This document shows positions 46,006-56,625 of a stretch of 64,000 nt of DNA, piece after piece (within the stretch, counting starts at the first letter, position 1; the number at the start of each line of letters is the position of its first letter). The DNA lies in assembly GCA_004335835.1 (NCBI GenBank), contig RWJK01001681.1, positions 1-64,000 on the forward strand. Direction: 5' to 3'. The stretch is from Scenedesmus sp. ARA3 (taxonomy: Eukaryota; Chlorophyta; Chlorophyceae; Sphaeropleales; Scenedesmaceae). Below the pieces are notes generated by a model. That model searched no databases and was not told the origin of the DNA. It was given only the letters and a program-made list of their open reading frames with translations. The position numbers and the translations under genes are program-made.

Positions 46006-49000
46006 TTACTTGTCATTTGTCATGCTGCAGCCCACCTGCCACTGCATCATGAGCTCTGTGGCTGCAGGTCCTTTGGCAGCTAGCTGCTGCAGGGCCTGAC
46101 CAGGCATCATGACAGGCGCCAGCAGCAGCCGGTGCGTCACAGCGTTCTGCACAAGCACAACAACACCAGCAGCAGCAGCAAGTGCCCCCATACAACTGAG
46201 TGCGCGTGTGAATGCTCCGATTTGCAGCGAATCTATCAGGATGCTAGCAGATAGCGTTTGCCGGTAGGTCATGCCTTAGCCACCACACCTGCCTGCTGGA
46301 ATAGATAGATAGAGGGGTTACACGGTGTGTTCATGCGGCATACGCCACCACAGACACCTGGTAAAATAGGAAGCTGCAAGCAGCTCAGCTCGGGCTGTCA
46401 CTCTGAGGTTTTAACCTGCCTGCTGTGCTGCTTCCCAACACCCCACTAGGCCCCGTATTTGAGGCAACTGCAACCGCCACATCAAATATGCTCAAACAGG
46501 CACACTTGCAGCGTTGCATACACTCGCAACTCGTGGCCAGTAGCCGCAGCGCACGCACCTGCCACGGGAGCGTCATTAGCTCCCGCTGCACCAGCCGTGG
46601 AGGCCCATCATGCCGCTCCTCCAGGCTCACTCCAGCCTGCTTTGACACCACCACAGGCAGCCGCCACACCTGCGACAGCTCTGTCAGCAGCGCAGCAGCA
46701 GCAGCCTGCACCCGCTGCGCCGACAGGCCTGCTGCTGCTGCTGCTGCGACAGGGCCTTGGAAGCCGGGTGTGTATGGAGGTGCTGCTGCTGCTGAACTGG
46801 TCAAGTTGTGACTGCCGCTGCTGCTGGCGGCGGCTGCTCTGTCGTGCCATACGTATGCTGAGATGTTGTCCACCAGCAGCAGCCTGCAGCGCCCCTGTTT
46901 GATAACAAATGCGGCACAAGGCAGCGCATCTTGCTAATAGTTGACTGCATGCGCGTGGCTCAGCCAGGCGGCATCAGAAGCACACAGACTGACTCGGAGC
47001 GCTGCATGCCGGCATGACAGCAGCCAGGCAGCAAGTGCTGGCAGCTGCTGCAACAGTATTGCGTGCAAGCAGAGCTGCGCTGTGCTTGTCTGACAAGCGC
47101 GCACTAGGACCGCGCATGATGTCCCTGTTGGTATAATCATGTCCGCGCATAACCATGTCCCTGTTGGTATGATTATGTCCCTGTTGGTGCAATCATGCCC
47201 CTGTTGGTGCAATCATGCCCCTGTTGGTGCAATCATGTCCCTGTTGGTTGCAGTGCCAAGCCTGCTGATCTGCAGCTGTGCCAGGCAGCCGGGCATGCTG
47301 TGCCGTGCATAGTTATTAAAACGTGCAAAATGATGCAGCCACGATCTTCTGGATGAATCTTGAACACTGTGCTTGCGTATCTGGCCCTGGCTTGTGGGCC
47401 TGCAGTCACCGGTTAAGAATCACCACAGGTGGTTTGGGAGTGGCTCCCCTTTTTGGGCTCAACTCTTGAGAGTAAGCTTGCTGGAGAAGCTTGTTAATGA
47501 TTGATTGTGCTTGCAGGAAGGGCCTCACCTGCAGCTGAGCAAGGTAGCTGGGCAAGCTGTTGAGCACCAGCAGCAGCTCCATGCTGCTAAAGCAGCGGAA
47601 CTGCAGCAGGCCGGTGCAGCGCGCAGCAGACAGTGCAGACAGCGCGGACAAACAGAAACAGTACTGGAGTGAGCTTTGCGCATGCTGTCAGCATTTAACA
47701 CAGAGCACCTATTGTGCAGCAGTGTGCTTTGACTCAACTGATGAAAAGAGAAAGAGAAGCAGGTCTACTTTGGGCGGGAGGTGTTGCCCGGCGAGGACAG
47801 TGTGTCATCTCACACGCAGGTTACCCACAGCGAGTTGCGGTGAGCTGGCATGCAGCAACGCTGATGCTTGCACCATGTCTGCAAGCTACACTGTTCAGCA
47901 GTGTAAGAGCTGGCAAGGAGTGCAGGGCGCTGGGTGGCCCTGTGCAGGCTGAAGCATGGTGTATGCACACGTTGCACACCACATGCATCAGGCACTCACT
48001 AAGTGAAACTGCTCTAGAGCAGTCCCCAGCTGTTGTAGGGACTGTGTGGCAACTGCAGCAGCAGCAGCAGCAGCAGCAGCCACGGTCACAGCAGTGCTGG
48101 AATGGTACAGCCAGTCTTATTTCTTATGCAGTGCTTGCCCGCCACACGGCAGCCATCACAGCAGCAAAACCAACAAAACCTGGCAGGAATGCAGGAGCAT
48201 TGTTTGTTTGTTCACAGCAAGCTAGCTAGCAGAGGTAATTGACTATGTCTCTTGATGACATGCAAAACTTTGATGAACTGAAAACCTTACCTGCTGAGGG
48301 GGGCAAGCGGCCCGTCACTAGCTGCAGGGCAGACAGTGTACACCAGCGTTGCAGACAGCAGGTCAGCAGCACTGCTAAAGGCTGAGATGTGATCACCTGA
48401 TAAAGGCGGTGTCTGTGGCCTGCAGGGTTCTGCAATACTGGTGGGTCCAATGTGAGGTCCTGCATGCTGCACTGCATGTGAAATGTTTGAAAGGCGCAGT
48501 ACAAAACTGCAGGACTGCACACAACATGCAGCACACTAGCGGTACAACTTACAGACCAGAGCTGCACTGTGGCCTGCATAGCACAGCTGCCAAGGTGGTT
48601 GAGTGTGATTCTGGCATGCAATTGATGCGCTGCAGTGCTACAGCAGCGCACCTGCAACAGCCGTAGGGTGTCAAACTTGCCATCACAGTCAATCACCACT
48701 ACGTGCTCTGCTTGCAGGAAACACAGGGAGAGAAGGTAGCCGGGGTCAAAGTGCAGTCAGCAAGTCAACATCTGGTGGATCGTTGAAGCACTGTGTACTG
48801 TGCTTAGTCAACTCTTCAGCTATGGCAGCGAAAGCATTCCACAAGTGCCTTACAGACAGGATGTTTCTGTGAAGACAGGTGACAACAGAAAAGCGAACGA
48901 GGCGGTTGCCTCAGTAAAGTCAGACCTGCTGCAGTAGAGAACCAGATTGTGCTTGATGCATCAGCACAAGCAGCTATGACACATCCAGGCTGGAGCATCC

Positions 49001-49359
49001 TCACCCTGCTCCTCTGTTTGGCCTCCTGCTGCTGCTGCTCCTGTTGCTGCTGCTGCCTTGGTCATGATGTTCGCTGCGATCTGCAGCAGGTGCAGACGAG
49101 CTAGCCTGATCAGACACAGACTACTGCTTATGCGGGATATCAGCACATTCGCTGCCACGACTTGTACCTCTGTGAGGATCTCCGTCTTTGCAGTGCCCGC
49201 GGGACCAATGATTTCCAGCAGATGGCCAGGGCGCAGCTTGACGTGCTTATCCAGGAAAGGCAGGCCCGTGGATACAGCTTCGCGGAACTGTCGAGCGAGG
49301 AACTCAGCAGCTGTCTCGTCGGGCGTCACCCACTTCAGGAGCAGGTCCTCTGCAGCCAT
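46006..49359 (-). CDS. XRCC2: XRCC2-like RAD51 paralogue
   Basis: XRCC2 works with RAD51D and other paralogues in homologous-recombination repair in the nucleus. Confident exons: 49359-49168, 49080-49005, 48707-48652, 48321-48291, an exon ending at 47529, 46894-46559 and 46146 onward. The Walker A region is GPAGTAKTE (about residues 52-60); HVVVIDCDGKFDTLRLLQ, QFRCFSSMELLLVLNSL, and the Walker B-like RLLLVDNISAYVWHDR follow the XRCC2 order, and WQNAVTHRLLLAP matches the C-terminal HR motif. The Walker A glycine before Lys is Ala. Phase between the 31-nt exon (48321-48291) and the exon ending at 47529 does not close, so an exon is missing or misplaced. The end is also open: reading through gives a stop at 46006, but a further exon is possible. 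Intron 6 holds a short mobile element. Confidence 0.82.
46300..46414 (-). mobile_element. Short mobile element in an XRCC2 intron, with target-site duplication
   Basis: The roughly 115-bp repeat shared with 44756-44870 is here flanked by an 11-bp direct repeat, CCTGCCTGCTG (46289-46299 and 46415-46425), which marks an insertion. In the sense of the host gene (minus strand) the inserted unit begins GTTAAAACC and ends in CTATCTATCTATTCCAG, reading into the duplicated CAG|G, so it brings both a GT and a pyrimidine-AG end. It also contains TGTAA in sense. SINE or introner-like nature is inference. Confidence 0.65.
47118..47250. repeat. 20-bp tandem repeat in an XRCC2 intron
   Basis: Units of CTGTTGGTGCAATCATGCCC or close variants start at 47161, 47181, 47201, 47221 and 47241, with more diverged units at 47118-47160. 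Confidence 0.9.
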
Positions 49360-50154
49360 TGCTGATCTACTTTTGATCAACTTTTGCGTGTCCTCAGGCT
49401 AGGACTGGGTCTCAACACGTAACAGTAAATGTCGTCAACTTGATAACGGCGAAGGATGGGGGCAGGAAGTGCATGGCTGGCCTGTCACGAATCAAAGCAG
49501 GTTGCCAAACCCTACTAACATTGGGTGTAAAGGGTCTGCTAACATTGGGTAGTAAGAGTTACAGGAGATACACTTTTGCAATAGCTGAATGCAGCATATT
49601 GCTTGGTGCCTGCCAGAGCAGTCACAGTGACAAGTAGAGGTATTACAAGCCCGCAAAATCCCACAATGCTCCAGCCCCCACTTTACACTTTGCCCCTCCT
49701 GTCCTCCAGGAACACACACTGATCAGACAGAACTGAAGGGAGGGCTGGAGCAAGCTAACCCTTTGCACCCATACCACAGGCCCAGAGTAGCAGGCACATC
49801 ATGCTAAGGGCTGTAAGCCCTTTCAAAACCCCAGCTACTGCATACCACTTGCACACAACCGGCACCACCCGAAACGTGTGCCTGCCAGGCGCGCTTGGGC
49901 TGTATGCAACACCGTCGCTGCAGCAAGATTGCTGCCACAGGCGCTGCCAACAGCCTAAAGGCAAGACCGTGATTGCTACTGCTGCAGCACGTAGCTGATG
50001 CACTGCTGCTGCTGCTGCTGTTGCTGTGCTTGCTTGCTGAACGTTCTTGCTCGTCAGAGCGCTGTCACTGCTGCGCCTGAGAGCAACATGCTGCCGCTGC
50101 TGGTCCAAGCGATGTGTAGCTTGCTGAACGTCATCGCTTGCTACCTGTGTTGCC

Positions 50155-50199
<45 letters not shown>
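49360..50199. other. Region between XRCC2 and the envelope protein gene
   Basis: No gene seen. It contains the XRCC2 promoter and the 3' UTR of the upstream minus-strand gene, with a minus-strand TGTAA (TTACA at 49559-49563) about 640 nt past that gene's stop. A CTG microsatellite abuts the stop at 50159-50199. Confidence 0.4.
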
Positions 50200-50200
<1 letters not shown>

Positions 50201-51685
50201 CAGCTGAGCGTGGCTGGCTCCGTGTCCTTGCTCTTCAGCTGAGCTGCCACCTCATCAATAGATGCGTTGAGCTGCGCAATCTTGTCTATCAGGTCCTGCA
50301 AGGCACCCACAGCAACCATGATGGCAGCTACAACTTGTTAGCACACACACTGTGATGGCTGCCTCCCATTCCGCCAAAAGATGCAAGCAGCTGACCCCAG
50401 TTATGATCGTGGTACACGTTGCCAAGCAACAGCGCGAGGAACAGCCATCAATGACGCTTGGATGTGTCTGCTTGATGTTTTGTACAGCCCGACCCCTCGG
50501 CATGCGCATGTGCAGCAGCAGCAGCATCGCACTAAGGCAGGCTGCCCGCTGCCAGCTGTGTTACACCGATGTGTTACTATATGTTACTAACGTATGTCAC
50601 TAACGCACCTGCTTGGTTGCCTCGGGGTCCTTGGGGGCCTCATCCTCAAGGAAGCGTGGCAGCCGCAGCCGTGCATCCTCGTTCAGCAGCGTCTTGCTGA
50701 TCTGCAGCGGGACATAATGAACAGACACATACACAGCATTGTAGAGAGAGGCAAGGAGGCAATAGGCGTGTCATTGAAAATGCAATCACCATGCTGTTTG
50801 TTATCAAGTGTCTTGCTGATATGCAGCGGGGCATAATGAACAAAACACACACACGCAGCTTTGTACAATGACGCAAGGAGGCAACACGCATGACACTGAG
50901 ATGCAATCACCATGCTGTTTGTCACCAAGCGTCTTGCTGACATGCAGCGCGGAAGAAGACAAACCAATACACACAGCAGGAAGGTGCAACAATGCTGCCA
51001 ATCACATAGACATGCTGCTGCCATGCTGCTGTCGTGCTGCTGCCATCTGGTGCTGCTGCATGTCTCACGGGGCGGCCAGCAGGAAGCACAGCGCGCCAAA
51101 CACCATGGCGCAATCCTGCCAAGTAGCTGCTATCACGCTGTCACATGCTGCCATGCTGCTGCAGTGCTGCTGCCGTGCAATCACCGTGCTGCTGCCACCT
51201 GGTGCTGCCACTCCCTACCTGGGGAGCCAGCAGCAAATCCCAGCGCGCCAAACACCATGTCTCAATCCTGCTGCCACGTTGCAATTATGCTGCAACATCA
51301 AGTACGATATGAGATGCTGTCGTGCTGCTGCCATCTGGTGCTGCTGCATGTCTCACCGGGCCGCCAGCAGGCAGGCCAGTGCTGCAAACACCATGCCTCG
51401 ATCCTGCTACAATGCTGCGATGCTGCGATTGTGCTGTAACATCAACTACAATATGAAATGCTGCTGCCATGCTGCTGCCACCTGGTGCTGCCATCAATAT
51501 CTTTCATTCAAACTTCGAAATGATTTACTTGTTTTAGATACACTTTCAAACTCTTTAGATACACTTTCAAACTCTTCAAAAAACACCCCACCTGGGGTGC
51601 CAGCAGGAAGCCAAGCGCGCCAAACACCACACCACCAACCACAAAGCCCGCCAGAAAGTTGGAGTCGCTGCCCCGCTCAGCCCTG

Positions 51686-51721
<36 letters not shown>

Positions 51722-52195
51722 GGCAACGTGTGATGTGCCGCTACCTGGCATGCACGCGCCGCCCACTTAAGACAATGCTGCGAGCGTATGCTGCTGCCAA
51801 ATAAGGTGCGAAGGTTGAGAGCTACACCCCAAGGCAAGCTGTTGTGTGGTGATGTCTGATGCTTCGCGGTGGCTGCACTGTTGAAAGCAGGCAGCGGCGA
51901 TCAATTCTGCAATGCGCTGAGGGGATGTGGCGCACCAGCGCACAACCACAGGGCGCGCAGAAACACCCATGCCAATCAAATGTGTTGCTGATCTAGGCTT
52001 GGTAGTGATTGTGAACTCGCTCAACATGTAACTGATGCTGTGCTCAACTGGACGTGCTGCTGCTGCTGCTGTCGCTGAGGCGTACCTTGCAGCTACTGTG
52101 CGGCGCCTGGACGCTCTGCAGGGTTGGCACCTGACGGGAGCAAGCAGTACCTGCGAGCTGCTGCTAGGGCGTGCTGTGAGGGTTGGCTGCACCAT
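50200..52195 (-). CDS. Chloroplast inner-envelope protein, Arabidopsis At1g42960-like
   Basis: Homologues are small proteins of the chloroplast inner envelope of unknown function. Exons 52195-52086, 51682-51592, 50701-50609 and 50295-50200 join in phase (2, 0, 0) to give 129 residues. Residues 1-37 form an Arg/Ser-rich transit peptide. Exon 2 encodes the Gly-rich membrane segment SDSNFLAGFVVGGVVFGALG followed by FLLAPQ; exon 3 continues ISKTLLNEDARLRLPRF, and exon 4 has the short helix DLIDKIAQLNASIDEVAAQL. The order and the APQ-I-x-K/R-x-LLNED junction match the plant protein. An alternative shorter start is not obvious. Its two long introns contain multiple copies of exon edges. It is divergent from the M20 gene. 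Confidence 0.85.
50702..50960 (-). repeat. Tandem units carrying copies of the envelope-protein exon 3 start
   Basis: The junction at 50701 (CTGCAG|ATCAGCAAGACGCTG on the minus strand) recurs at about 50820 and 50940 with CTGCAT in place of the acceptor, followed by a decayed exon start. The units of about 120 bp also repeat intron sequence (plus-strand word CAATCACCATGCTGTTTGT at about 50788 and 50907). Confidence 0.88.
51060..51400 (-). repeat. Three copies of the envelope-protein exon 2 end and donor
   Basis: Near 51066-51100, 51217-51260 and 51358-51395 the plus strand repeats the exon 2 end (51592-51635; plus-strand word GCGCGCCAAACACCA in two of three). In sense each copy ends near a possible donor (GTGAGAC or GTAGGGA). 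Large parts of the intron between them, rich in CTGCTGCCATCTGGTGCTGC, repeat too. Confidence 0.85.
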
Positions 52196-52642
52196 GCCAG
52201 CTGCTGCAGGCAGTCAAACATGCGCAGGTGCAGGTGAGTGTGCGCACAGCAGCAGCATCAGCAGCAGCAACCAGCACGACAGAGCGCCCGGCTTCGACAC
52301 CATGTCTTGCCGTTGAAATAAGTCGGCTACTAAAGATATCAATCGCCCGGCCATCACAGTATTGGCTGCCGCATTCATGCTTGCCTACCTGGCTTGCACA
52401 AGAGGGCTGCCATTTGGCCGTGTGTGCTGTAGTAGAGCGGACAAATGACAGTGCCTGCGTTGATGAGTGAGCATATAGCTGTGTTGCTGGAATTGCGGGA
52501 TCATCCTGCTTTGCAGAAGGCGTTATGGACCTTGCCTGCGTGTCTGGTCATGAAACCCCAGTACAACTGCCAGTTGTCTCCTTCATTGGCTGGCAAATGT
52601 GTTTAAACTTGCTGTTGAATTTGTTGATCGTAACTATCCTCT
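52196..52642. other. Divergent promoter region
   Basis: 447 bp separate the start codons of the minus-strand envelope protein and the plus-strand M20 amidohydrolase. No reading frame is supported; it presumably holds both promoters. Confidence 0.5.
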
Positions 52643-55608
52643 ATGGCTTTAGCAAGCGGGCAAGCCCTTGTCTGGGCCGTGCTTGTTGGTGGGCTATTTG
52701 CAGTTCCCATTAATGCTGATGTACTGGAGTTGCGATCCGCAGCTCTCCAGATCGCTCCATGGCTGGTGAAAGTCCGTCGCGAGTTTCATCAGTTTCCAGA
52801 GCTCATGTTCGAGGAACACAAGACTAGCGAGCACATAAGGTCTCTGCTAAAGGAGATGGATGTATCAGTTGCTTATCCTTTCGCTCAGACGGGCGTGGTC
52901 GGCAAAATCGGCAAGGGCAAGCCAGTTGTGGCCCTGAGGGCAGACATTGATGCCCTGCCTGTGCAAGAGCCTGAAGGCGTGGAGTATAGGAGCAAGAACG
53001 AAGGCAGGATGCACGCATGCGGACATGATGGTGAGGATACAGCAATATGCAGGATGAAAAGGGCACCTGCATGTTGCACAGCCAGCCTGGCGTGACCTGA
53101 CCTGGCAGCAGTAGCAGCTGTACTGTAGTGCCTGGGTGCTGGCTGTGCAGAGCCATGCATGACACGGCATTGCAGGGCAGTCACGCAGAACACGATCTGC
53201 TGCCTTAAGCCGGACCTTGAAATCAAAGCATACTACGGCCAGCGTTTCATCGGCCTGCTGCCATGAGCATGTCGCCTGCTCCCCTTCACTGCAACTGCTG
53301 CGCTCCTTTACAGCTTCACATGCCTGTTCTGCCACTTACCAACTGCAGCGCACATGACGATGCTGCTGGGCGCTGCCAAGCTGCTCAAACAGCGCGAGCA
53401 GCAGCTGCAAGGCACCGTGCTGCTGGTCTTCCAGCCTGCAGAGGAGGGTGGAGCAGGAGCAGATGTCATGATCAAAGAGGGAGCCATTGAGGGAGCATCT
53501 GCTGCATTTGGCTTCCATGTCATGCCCATGTGGCCCACTGGGCAGGTGGCACTGAAGACTGGCACCATCATGGCAGGGGTGGGTGCAGCAGCATCATTAT
53601 GACTGCTCCGAGTAGCCTTTGAGTAGGCCACATCTCGTGTGCTCGACAGCAGCTGCCATGCGCAGGCGTCACAGCATGCTTAGACAGTGGCTGGTTATAC
53701 TGCTTGCTATCAGCAACCTTTGCAGCAGCAGTATGGCCAGCAGCAGGGATACTTCCAAGGCCGGCAATTTAGCCAGCAGTACAACCAGCAAGCAGTATAA
53801 CCAGCATGCTTAGACAGTGGCTGCCTCGACTGCGTGGGCGCATCGTGGGTGGGCATGTATGACCGGAGTGTATGCAAAATCGAGTGCACACACGTGCAAC
53901 AGCCAGCAGGTGCACCAACAGCGACAGCCAAGCTCGTCCCCGATTATCTGCTTGTGGAAGGCCCACTGCGTAGAGAGTGATGTGCTGGCAACAGCGCAAG
54001 CCATCCGCATGTCCCTGCTGCTTGCATTGTGCAGCTGCCGCCTTAATCTTCCTGCAGCCCATGAGCCCACACATTTCCTGAACTGGCTGCAAACTCGCCT
54101 CTTTGCTGCGACCGTGCCTGCCACCTTGCTGCCGCTTCCTTTTCCTGCCGTGCTGTCCCCGCAGTCGCTCACATTCAAGTTCACAGTGGCAGGCAGGGGC
54201 GGCCATGCAGCCATGCCGCACCTCAATATTGACCCGGTGCCTGCGGCAGCGGCACTGGTGCAGGCGCTGCAGGTGCTGGTGTCGCGTGAGACGTCACCCC
54301 TCGGCAGCGCCGTGCTCAGCATCACGCAGCTGATGGTGCGTCTGCTGTGTGATCGTGCCATTAAAGCCGTATCCAGGATTAATCAGTCATCGCAGAATCG
54401 TACATCTGTGAACCCTACGTTTGGTGTGTGCTGTGCGCTGAGCGCCTGCGTTGTCATGGCTGCTGACCGTCCTACCTGCTATCGCGTGATGTCCAAGGTT
54501 GCACATGTTGAGGCTTAGGTGCAGCCTGTCTCTCTTTCTCAATTTGTTGTTTGCTGGTTGTTGGTGTGGTGTTTGTTTTTTTGCGGGCATATGTTCGCGG
54601 CTGTGGTGCTTGTTACGAAGCATTGCAAGAAACTTCGAGTTCAGAGCTGTAGGATGACACTCTGCGTTGCTGCTGGCCCGTGTTTGCAGACAAACAGTGA
54701 CGCAGACAACATTATTCCTGACCATGTCACTCTGCGCGGCACGCTGCGTGCGCTGTCGCACGAGCACATGATGCTGCTGAAACAGCGCATCGAGGAGGCC
54801 GTGCCAGCAGTGGTGTCAGCATTCAGGTGGGGTCGGTTTGTAAAGATGGACAGTCTAGCATGAAAAAGCAAAGCTGCGCACCTTCAAGCAATGCTTGGCC
54901 AGGAGACCTCCCGCCCCAGGTCCCCCGACGCTCCACAATGCTTGTGCCACATGCCTTTGGCGTGCTCGTAGGATAGTCTGTAGGTTAGCAGGAGAGCACA
55001 CGTCGCAGACTGCATACCTCACAGCAATCTGATAGTGCTGTTGGCTTGCTACTGTCAGGTAGTCTGTGACAGCAGACAGCAGACGTGTTGCAGTAGGCTA
55101 ACGAGTGTCACTGTGTTGGTCTGGTGCTACCAAGCGCATTCCAAAACGCAGCAGTAACCTCATGCATCAAGTGCTGCTGCCATGCCGTCCTGATAACTGC
55201 TACGCTGCAGGTGCAACGGCAGCGTTGACTGGCAGCTCGAGCACCACCCTTACTACCCACCCACAGTGAATGATGCAGGCGCAGCAGCGTTTGCGCGTGG
55301 CGTGGCAGGCAGCCTGTTGGGCAGTGAAAATGTGAGGAGCTTTGCCCCAGCTTGGCTATGATGTAGTACTGATGACAAGCAGTTTACTTTCATAGTCGAC
55401 AGACGCCCCGGTTGCTGGATTGCAAGATTGCTTCCTGCAAGACAGAATTCCTGCAAGCCAGAATTCGCTGATGCCAGCTGGTACTTCATTTCCAGCAAGT
55501 GGTCGATGTGATGTGAGTGCTGCTGAGGGCGCTGCAACGCACTGCACCAGAACGTCTTGGCTTGTGTAGGTGTCACCTGACTTGCTGCTGCTGCTGCTGC
55601 TGCTGCTC

Positions 55609-55642
<34 letters not shown>

Positions 55643-55923
55643 AGGTGCTTGAGACAGAGCCCATCATGCCGGGCGAGGACTTCTCTTTCTTCACCATGAC
55701 AGTGCCTTCAACATTCATGTTCCTGGGCATCCGCAATGAGACAGCCGGCTCCGTGCATAATCTGCACAACGCCAACTTCAAGGTAGACGAGGGAGTACTG
55801 CCGATTGGTGCCGCGATGCACGCGTCGCTTGCAATGGAGTATCTGTCACGAGGGCAGGAGGGGTTTGGCAGCAAAGGCAGCAGGAGCAGCAGCAGCGGTG
55901 GTAGCAGCAGGGAAGAGTTGTAG
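52643..55923 (+). CDS. M20 family amidohydrolase, ILR1/IAA-amino-acid hydrolase-like
   Basis: ILR1-type enzymes hydrolyse N-acyl amino acids, including auxin conjugates in plants; the algal substrate is unknown. Exons 52643-53030, 53349-53578, 54165-54335, 54690-54826, 55211-55331 and 55645-55923 join in phase (1, 0, 0, 2, 0) to give 441 residues. A signal peptide (MALASGQALVWAVLVGGLFA, cut near NADV) opens the protein. Metal-site motifs are present: MHACGHD, VFQPAEEGG, GFHVMP and the late HNANF, with MPGEDFSFF before it. The dimerisation domain starts at SLTFKFTVAGRGGHAAMPH. The C-terminus is REEL, matching the [KRHQSA]-[DENQ]-E-L retention pattern, so ER lumen is inferred, as for plant ILR1 proteins. 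TGTAA at 56117 is a candidate poly(A) signal. Confidence 0.93.
53693..53802. mobile_element. MITE-like element with perfect terminal inverted repeats in an intron
   Basis: A 110-bp segment begins with GGTTATACTGCTTGCT (53693-53708) and ends with its exact inverse, AGCAAGCAGTATAACC (53787-53802). It is flanked by a perfect 20-bp direct repeat, AGCATGCTTAGACAGTGGCT (53673-53692 and 53803-53822). It lies in intron 2 of the M20 gene. The terminal inverted repeats fit a DNA transposon relic, but a 20-bp flanking duplication is unusually long. Confidence 0.7.
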
Positions 55924-56625
55924 CAGCGTTAGCAGAGGCATGCAGTGAGGTTCACAGGCAGGGCCCGGGTCTGAGGCCAACATAAATTTGCACGGGGCTG
56001 AAGTCATGGTATTCCAAGCGCCCGGCGCAGTGCCCTTGCGGCATGGGGACTGCCATTGACCGGTTGAAGGAGCGGCAAGGGATACTATACCCTTCGTGAC
56101 AAAGTTCCTTATAATCTGTAACCTCTCCTGTTCGCGTTTGAGTTGTTGCTGAGCCGCAGAACAGCAGGGCATGGGTCGCCTGGCCAGGCTGTACTGGCTG
56201 GATCATCCATGATGGCTGTACAGTGGCGGTTGCCGCAGCAACAGCTACCTCTCGATCAGGTATGCCCGCTTGTTGAACGTGTCCTAGCCGATACAGTGAC
56301 GTAGCTCTGCTGTGAAGCTGGCTAAAGGCAGAGGAACAAGCACCAGGATGCAAGCACACCATCTATAGGGCCCACAGGGCTCAGTGACCTACACAACCCT
56401 AGTGCTCTCAGAGCAACGTTTGCAATGCCCACCACGTCCTTCACGTATCACGCAATCAAATCGCGCCAGAAGCACTTTCATCACTGCAAAGTTCGGCCCT
56501 GCTGGCTGTCACTCCTCATGAGGAGGCGGTGATACGCTCGCATGTCCCAACGCCTTATGCTGTAACAGCAACTATTCACCGAAATAGCTACTGCAGTCCC
56601 AGTGCAGCGTACCTAGCAAGGCCGT
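55924..56625. other. Intergenic between M20 and CCA genes
   Basis: No gene seen. It contains the M20 3' UTR up to about 56140 and the upstream region of the next plus-strand gene. Confidence 0.45.

Noticed and set aside
44756..46425. The two 115-bp repeats as terminal repeats of one larger retroelement
   Set aside because: Only one copy has an 11-bp flanking duplication and it is bounded on both sides by it, so each copy is its own insertion; no retroelement genes lie between.
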